This document shows positions 56,500-64,000 of a stretch of DNA of 64,000 nt, in pieces. Every line of letters starts with the position of its first letter. The first letter of the stretch is position 1. The translations under genes and the position numbers were made by a program. Origin of the DNA: Bradysia coprophila (taxonomy: Eukaryota; Arthropoda; Insecta; Diptera; Sciaridae); assembly GCF_014529535.1 (NCBI RefSeq), contig NW_023503325.1, positions 1,160,256 to 1,224,255 on the forward strand, given 5' to 3'. Under the pieces are notes generated by a model, which had not been told where the DNA came from, made no database searches, and saw only the letters and a list, made by a program, of their open reading frames with translations.

Positions 56500-58270
56500 G
56501 GGACATAAAATTGAAAAATTTGGAGATTATTATAAATCGCGATTTAGTAAACTTACAATGGAATATCGCGTCGCTATTACTATAATGTACAATGTCTTAT
56601 TTTTTGATACGTTTATAAGCATGGTTGCGATTTTTCGTTAAAATTTAATTGAGTTGAATTATTAGATAAACAATGATCTTTGACAATTTACGTAAAAACA
56701 ACACTCTTAAATCATTCGTTACGTACAATAAAACCTTAACTCATTCTACAGTAAACGCTGGTGAAATTTAGACATCAATTTTCTTCAACTGCTTTTCACC
56801 TGGTCCACTCATACAAACAAAACTGCTCATACGGTTTTACCACAACCACATGCGAGCGTGTAACTGGCTCGTCCGTGCAAAATACCTATGTTTGTATTAG
56901 TGTACCAGCTTAAAGAAATTCATGTCTTCTCACTGACGTCTACTGCAAGATCAAAAGATTTTTCTTGTTCTCTTCTCGATGTAACGTTTTGTTCCATGGT
57001 ATGGCAGTATTTAGTGCACTTACGACACTTACGACAATTTTTTCGGAATTTGAAAAATAGAATTGAAGTTCTCAGAAAAAAGCCCTGTTACAAACGTAAT
57101 AAAATGAGAGGTTTCATTGGTTCATAGTTATTGGAGTGAGCGTCGAGTGAAAATTGTGGATCTACAAAAAATTCATTCTAATTTAATGGCTTAGTTTTAT
57201 CTTGTTAAGGAAGGCAGAATTGGTTTTAAAGAATTCGAGAAGTCGAAAATGACAAAAAATGACCCATCAAAGTGTTTCAATTTACAGAAACGATACTTGT
57301 AACAATAGCGAATCATAAGAAAAATGAAATTTCATTTATGCCAATCGAATCATTTTAAATATTAAAAAAAAAGGAAAAGTCTATTCGAAGCGGAACTAAA
57401 TGAACGATTTATTTTTCTTATGATTCGCTAATGTCACGTGTCACTTTGCTGTTTTTAATTAGTCGTATGCGTTGTAGATCAATCACATAAATTAAGGTAA
57501 TTTACGGTATCTTGGATTGTACGCGTTACTTTTCGCAAAGATTTAACGGTAGTCGGACGCATACGCTTCCATACGGGGCTACTGTCGGTGGATGCATACA
57601 TAATATCAAAAGGAAACGACTATTTTATATGTGTCGATTTGCTGGCACTTTATGAAATCACAGCACACATCAACACCGTTTGTAAATAATGTCATTTGCA
57701 ATTACCAAATTGCCATTTACTTGATCATAAATTGAAAACGGGTTACAAAACTGCACAATCTGATAAATATAATGTGAGAAATTTAATTAAGCAGATAATT
57801 AATTTCATGTTCTATTGATTTTCCATTAACTTAAATTATTCGTTTCAACTGCAAATAATCAACAAACAAAATGTTGTGCCCCCCATATTATCAAACGTAA
57901 AAAGAAATAGTATGTGCAATCAGCATTCAATTATGGAGGTAATGTAGGAGAGTGTTTGCATTAAAATAATTAAGGACATTGTATCTGCTCGTGAACGTGA
58001 AATATGTGTATAATTAAGGGAAAACATTGTTTGCTTCCAGTTTTATTTGTCGTATACTGTTCTGGCTGGCTAAAGTATAATCAGTGCTTATAAATGCAAA
58101 TTGATGGTAACGTATGTTAAATAGTTCTTGTGAGGCTTTCAATTTCACATTTTATCAAACATGAGACGACTATCTAATAATTTCTTGGGGAAAGTTAGAC
58201 TACAACGCATTATAATGGGTTAAAAATGTGCTGTATGAAGTAGAAGATTTGAATCACATGTCCCTTCTAA
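56500..58270. other. Probable 5' intron or upstream DNA, no gene seen
   Basis: The exon at 56495 begins mid-codon, so at least one upstream exon must exist. I found no convincing one from here to the window end. Short open frames only. Confidence 0.4.
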
Positions 58271-58274
58271 AAAA

Positions 58275-58678
58275 CATTGACAACTCAATGGCATAATGGT
58301 TAACTCGTTTGATTTCCAATATTCGATTGAGTCGGTAGTGTGAGGGTTCGAAACTCAATCACAGCAGAAAAAATACGGTTGTCAGACATGTACACAACTG
58401 GGCTGAATCGGTTCAAATCTGGTGTAGTTGGGTGTGTACAGCTGTCACACGGCTTACCGGCTTACTAACGCACAATAGTCAAAAATCCTTCAGAGTGTAA
58501 AATACTTTGAGGGCGTGGTCCGGAATACACGTTAAGTATGTAGTCCCTAATGCTTGGTCATACAATACCATGTAGGTTAATGCCTTCATCAGCTATATCA
58601 GCACTGGTGGCCGGACCTGTCACTTAAGAGTGATCTCCCGGTTGAACAATACCTGACGCTACTATTATTATTTATGTA
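58275..58678 (+). mobile_element. tRNA-derived SINE, apparently near full length
   Basis: The 5' end 'CAACTCAATGGCATAATGGT' (A-box) and 'GTGAGGGTTCGAAACTCAAT' (B-box) resemble a tRNA gene. The body starts 'AAAAAATACGGTTGTCAGAC' and ends in a short 'ATTATTATTTATG' tail. About 400 bp. Fragments of the same family lie at 42590 and 48110 (and perhaps 27388). Confidence 0.75.
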
Positions 58679-58679
58679 A

Positions 58680-60640
58680 AAAATTGGATTCCCGTTGCAA
58701 ATAACCGGCTAAAGCGTTTCGCAAGGATGGTGAAATTCTACTAAAAATGAAATGTGGTGAAGCATCAGTTGCTATTTTACTGGCCTTTCACACAAAAGTA
58801 CAGTAAATTTTGGGGTACAAACATTCCATTACAAAAATGTTTGTTTAGTAGACCCGTTTTATCACTAGTTACGTCTTTCACATAAAGGGGCATAAAAAGG
58901 TGAGAATTGAGTTTTCGTGTGAATTTTGTTGATTCGAGGCGTAGCCGAGGTCAATGAAGACAAAAACAAGACTTCACTTTTTTACCAAGTTACTTAATGT
59001 ATTTTAGCTGCATTTCAGCTTGAAGTCAACCTACTTTTCATCCCTAGGGTTGTAATAAGCCACTTTCGATCCTTGGGAAAATAAGAGTAAGTAAATGAAT
59101 ATTGTTTGCTGTCAACGCTTTGATGTTTCGAATTTCATCAGTTACAAACGGTACAATTAATGTATGAACCTCCAGTGCCTTTATGACACTCGCGACTGTA
59201 ATTCAGGGATATTTTTCGTTAAAAAAAGAATTGTCAGGTACAGTCATAAATACCTAAAAGTACAGCCATTTTATCCGATCTCTTATTGGTTTAGTTTTCT
59301 TTGCTCCACACATTCATAACTTCTGACTCATACACATGTGAAACATCTGTGAATGTGTGGTACAAAGTGGACTTATAAAAAATAGGAGATTGGTGAATAC
59401 GGCGGTATTACTAAGTGATGATGATCTTAAGAACTTAAAAATTTAAATTTCGAATTATAAGCCCTGTTACAATATGATGGTATAATGACGCATATGTCCG
59501 TCAGTCGGCTCTGGAGTTATAAAGAAGAACAGTATTTGATAGTTAGAAAAATGTCACATCGAGAAAATGTTTCTTTTTCACTGTTTCAATCCAGTTATTC
59601 GAATCGAAGCGACAAAATAGTGTTTAGTGACATCGTCATGTAATTGAGTATTTACAAAACTAGAACCTGAAAATGTTCAAAAGTTACATCGATAAGATTT
59701 TAATTGTTAAATGTACAGTAACATAACATCAAAAAATTAGAACGAAAATAGGATTAATTGAAGACAGTATATTCTTATGCATAATCAAAAATGATAGAGT
59801 AAATAAGCAAAGTTCAATTTAGGAAAATTATGACATTTTCGTTAAACTGAAAAACGAATATTTTACAGAAACAAAATAAAAATATTTTTGTTTTAAATTA
59901 AAACACAAAAATGAAACATTTTAATGTTTTCGGAAGAAATCAACAGGTAAATTAAATGAAATTAAAAGACAACAAAAATAATAAAATATAATCACAACCA
60001 TGTACATATATCATATATCATATAAATATGAATAATTTAAAATAGTTTTAGTCACCGGGCAGCCCATCCCAACATTTTTAGCATATATATTTATAATCAT
60101 ATATAATAAATCATTTTCACGACAATTTTGCAAGCATATGTATATGTAAGAACAAATTAAATTTAATTAAACGAAAGAAAAATATCAAATAATTAAATCT
60201 AAATTAAATTTGAAAATAAAAAATTTCGTAAATGTCTTGAAGGTAATTATATTCAAAAAACATCTTATTTTTATTTGTTTTTTTTTTTGTTTATTTAAAC
60301 ATTTTTTTTTTGGTAAACGTTTGGTTGGATGGCTATTTTGTACAGCGTTTCAACATAAAATTTTTTTAGATGAACAACACAAAAAGAAACGAAAATTTAA
60401 CTGGGATATGGATTTGAGGTTAAGTCGATATTTTAGACAGACTACACTCCTAGAAATATGAAAACAGACGCAATAATATGAGCTTTGGGGAATTAATAAA
60501 TCACGTCAGAACGTTTCTTGAATTCTCAAGGGCTTTTTTGAGGAATTGAATTGTTTTTCAAATATTTCTCAAATTTATTTTTAAAAAAATCTCAAAAAAA
60601 TAGTCCCTGTACAAGCTCTATCTCCCTATCTGAAAAGCAT
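58680..60640. other. AT-rich spacer, no gene seen
   Basis: No recognisable coding; 59850-60320 is extremely AT-rich with T-tracts. Confidence 0.45.
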
Positions 60641-60644
60641 ACAT

Positions 60645-61640
60645 TTGGGCGTTTTTTTTTTAATATTGATTTTAGTTTACTTTTGATGATATCTTTCCAC
60701 CATAATTCATTTTTTTAAATATAGTATCGCAATAATGACCACCAATGTGTTAGCTTTCGACAGAAAATCGATTTGGTTGTAGCAACAGAAAATTTCTTTA
60801 AACCGCTCACCTTTCTCAGAGCGGTCGAACGACAACAACCAAAACTAATTTTTATTAAAAGCGTTATTGCAGTCGTACATTTTCCAAAAAGGATTCTGTT
60901 GAAAAGATATCATCAAAAACTAGACACACAAATGTAGGCTACAATTTTAGCTAAGCATCGATGCCTCTTAAGATTAATCTGCACATGGCTAAATTGTTGC
61001 CTACATTTGGGCGCAAAAATGTTTTATTTCACGAAAATTTACACATTTATTGGGTTTTCTCGGAGTTAGGTTACATCCATCATCAAAAGCATTTAATTTT
61101 TTTTTCTGAAAACTAACACATTTTAAGAGCGCTCGCCACTTGTCAATTTTCTAGCCTACATTTGTGCGCAAAAATATTCGTTTTCTGATGATTTCTCTGA
61201 ACCAGAATATTTTTTTGAGAAAGTAAAACCATTAAAGCATGCAAAAATGTGTTGCTTTTAAGGGAAAAATTGGTTTGTGAATGATAACTTATTGCACTTG
61301 GAGAAACCTTTGCAAATGTGTAAATTTATGTGTAACGGTTTCTCCAAATGGTTTAAGCTATCGACCACAAACCAATTTTTTCCTTAAAAGTAACACTATT
61401 TTGCATGCTTTAATTGTTTTACTTTCTCAAAAAAAGATTTTGGTTCAGAGAAATCATCAAAAAAAACGAATATTTTTGCGCACAAATGTAGGCTAGAAAA
61501 TTGGCAAGGGGTGAGCACTCTTAACACCAAACTATGGCCGTACTTTTTGCAAAAAGTATGCGAGTCCAAAATTATCATCAAAATAATAATAATTTTGCCC
61601 CCAAATGTAGGCAACAATTTAGGCATGATTCCTCTTAATA
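60645..61640. repeat. Hairpin repeat cluster, family of 53735-54530
   Basis: Several copies in both orientations of 'CTACATTTGGGCGCAAAAAT' and 'TTTTGATGATTTCTCTGAAC'. A central hairpin at about 61225-61435 pairs 'TTAAAGCATGCAAAAATGTG' and 'TTGGTTTGTG' with their inverses. Confidence 0.8.
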
Positions 61641-61644
61641 GATT

Positions 61645-63720
61645 CTATAGTTTTAACATTTCGTAAGCTAAAATCACTTTACTCGCTGCATCTACCGAAA
61701 CTCATTTACCTACAATAACCGTTGTGTTAATACTAATTTCCGGTGGTTGCCGCGAGTAAACTACTTAATGGTTTAGCGATTGCCATTTTGACTTTTATGT
61801 TTGCAGCCCTCGGATTCGGTTCGGAGCTGCACCACACTCGTCAAAATAAAAATCAACAAAAAGTATTATACTGAGATTGCGTCTGTTTCCATTTTTCTCT
61901 GAATGTAATACACATTCTTCTTCTTGTTTGCGTAAATATTTGAAGAAAACTGATGATAAACGGCACCTCGCGATTGGGATAGAATGCGCATCTCGATGAA
62001 CGACGTCGTTATATAGAAATACGTCAACATTTATGTGTAGAATTGGGAAAATAGAAGAGTTTTCTACCATGCAACATCATCGGATCAATGCGCAATCTTG
62101 CCCAGCGCAGGCTTTATCCAATTCAGGAGAGTCTTTTTTTTGCTTGCTCTCAAAACTATGATTCAGTCATTGATTCAACAAAGCAACAAATTTTAGGCAG
62201 TGCCCTACGGTCGTGTTTAGATGGTTCATTTATTGCATTGCGCAAGACTACTTGTCAGTCTCGGCTTCGCCGCTGGTTGAATCAATAAAATGTCTAGTTT
62301 GATTAAAACCAATTATTTGACCCTTGGTATTTAAATGACTATTTTGATTTCATTTGATACCAGGCTGAATTTTCAGTATTATGACCGAACATAATTTAAT
62401 AAATAATTCAAAGACCCAGACGATAAATTCTAATTTATTCGTTCCTAGGTACTGAATGTATACATTCAGTTAAAAAAGAGAGTAAACGAAAAAAAAGGTC
62501 ATCGAATTGATATATTTTACAGCAATTATGACCATCAGTGAAACGTGTTTCGGTTAACCGAGTTGTTTATTGCATGTCGTCTAATTAACATTCAAATTAA
62601 GAGTTGTGCCGCATTTCGGGATCTATAACGTTGCGTTTACTTGTGCAAATGAAAGCGCAAAAATGTTCATTAGATGTCGCGCTGCTGATATAGCTGTTGC
62701 TGTTGTGCACACAATTTAAATAATGCAAAAAAGAAACATGTAGTAATGGCAGCACGGCAATACAAAGCGTAGACATAATTTAAATTAATAATGACGATGA
62801 TACCGAGACAATCATCAGTATGGAACAGTCCAACACTTCATTATACAGATTGCGTAACGACATGAACTGAATTCACGGATTGATAAACAATTTGTTGGTA
62901 ATTTGTTCAACTTAGAAGACTGATAAGCAGGTCGCCCAGGCTCAGGTGTTGAATGACGAAAGCTCGTAAAAGTCTCTTCGAGCATTGCGCATATGCCCAT
63001 GACACCACTACGTAACCGACTTCACGTGATACAAATTGAAAGAGGGACCTCGTCCATTCAGTATGCCTGTTTTTGATTTGATTGATACAAATTTCTAAAA
63101 ACGAACTTTTCTTTGCGGGAATTATTTTTGAAGATCAAGGTTTTCGGAACGTGAAAGCTTTGAGAGTACAAACGATACAACTAATGGTAAGCCATGAACA
63201 TGTTCGAATCTCGTAATCGACTTACACAAGTCTTAAACAATAATCTATGTGTTGTGTATGGTACTTCTTCAACAGTTTACCAAGACTAAGGCGAAAGCAT
63301 CGCAACAATACCGATTCAATGAAATTGGTATCGATGACGACAATGAATATTCAGTTGCTTAAAATATTATACTCCAAAATGAGATTAAATTGAATCATCA
63401 GTTTCGCCACAGAACAGTTCAACCTACAAGCTGCTTGTGGTAGGACATGATATTATATCATAGGTGTGTACTGTGTACATTATGTACTTAACAATCGAAT
63501 ACAATGTGAGTGCTGTAACTCTATTACGTGATTCTTTAGAATACCAATATTGGTTGGCAATATTAATGTTTGTCCCATAATAGTTGCATACAGTGGATGT
63601 GTACATTGAAAGGGACATGTTATGCGGAAATTGAAAACTCTTAACACTGAATTCTAACGTTGAAACCTCAATGAACATTGTGTGGTATGAGTTAGTCGAA
63701 GACTAAAGATTCGGACATAT
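61645..63720. other. No gene recognised
   Basis: Short open frames on both strands (up to 91 codons) without domains; no clear element ends. Confidence 0.4.
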
Positions 63721-63724
63721 GCTC

Positions 63725-64000
63725 TATATAAAAGTGCCATTTAAGAAATTAATCGGCGGAATCGCTGTGGACATCAATTGAAAGATGCCTGGGAGCGCAG
63801 ATATTTTTTTTTTCTCTGATTTCCTTTTACCTTAATGATATGAAGGTTTTATTGCTTCAGTTTGGTTTGAAGAATATGGAGAACAGTCCCGGAATGACTA
63901 TATGCATGGATCGAGAAATTCCGATGCGCCTTTGGGGTTTTCTTTGCCCGAAAACACTTGAACATAGTATTAGAGTTAAATACTATCAACATTTTCTTTC
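63725..64000 (+). other. Possible gene start cut by the window edge
   Basis: TATATAAAAG at about 63725 and an ATG at 63840 followed by 53 open codons to the window end ('MKVLLLQFGLKNMENSPGMT'). This is no longer than chance would allow, so it is only a pointer. Confidence 0.12.

Overview
The window looks like a piece of an AT-rich dipteran genome. A fungus gnat (Sciaridae) or a close relative is my best guess, from the gene content only and not from a marker gene. The supporting evidence is eukaryotic: GT-AG introns (some only 54-57 nt), TATA boxes about 60 bp ahead of several start codons, AATAAA signals after stops, insect-type gene families (CBM14 peritrophin/mucin, AA15 chitin-active copper monooxygenase, Kunitz inhibitor, TIMP) and dense non-autonomous transposons.

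Layout. 1-2429: the 3' part of an intronless gene with an Ulp1-like domain that has lost its catalytic residues and a C-terminal PHD-like finger. It is followed by a duplicated 3' segment and a palindromic 60-bp satellite (2.57-3.48 kb). 4.57-14.24 kb: a very large secreted peritrophin-mucin with two N-terminal CBM14 domains, about 100 Thr/Ser-rich 26-aa repeats and three C-terminal CBM14 domains. Its middle third (8.77-12.2 kb) is full of frame-breaking indels that look like consensus errors. 15.3-18 kb: transposon relics, including a Jockey-like reverse transcriptase split by a 1-kb DNA element. 18.16-20.95 kb (minus): a three-exon gene for a predicted secreted, NACHT-like protein with no recognisable Walker motifs. 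21.5-22.3 kb: a foldback element nested in a hAT-like element. 22.39-26.25 kb: a tandem AA15 pair, the first a pseudogene and the second intact. 30.25-31.37 kb (minus): a two-exon Kunitz inhibitor. 35.12-35.78 kb: an intronless TIMP-like gene. 36-44 kb: AT-rich sequence with no recognisable coding. 44.19-56.50 kb (minus): eleven exons of a conserved insect cell-surface or secreted protein (family that I recall as DUF7042-DUF7045), 5' incomplete, with introns packed with MITEs. 56.5-64 kb: probably its large 5' intron or intergenic DNA, with a tRNA-derived SINE and more foldback repeats.

The genes share no operon-like logic. A theme is extracellular function: gut or cuticle chitin (mucin, AA15), protease control (Kunitz, TIMP) and two other predicted secreted or surface proteins. 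The strongest unusual signals are three proteins or copies that kept a fold but lost the catalytic residues (Ulp1-like, NACHT-like, first AA15 copy), the mucin repeat array, and a nest of at least five inverted-repeat elements inside one intron. All domain calls come from reading motifs by eye; no database search was run.
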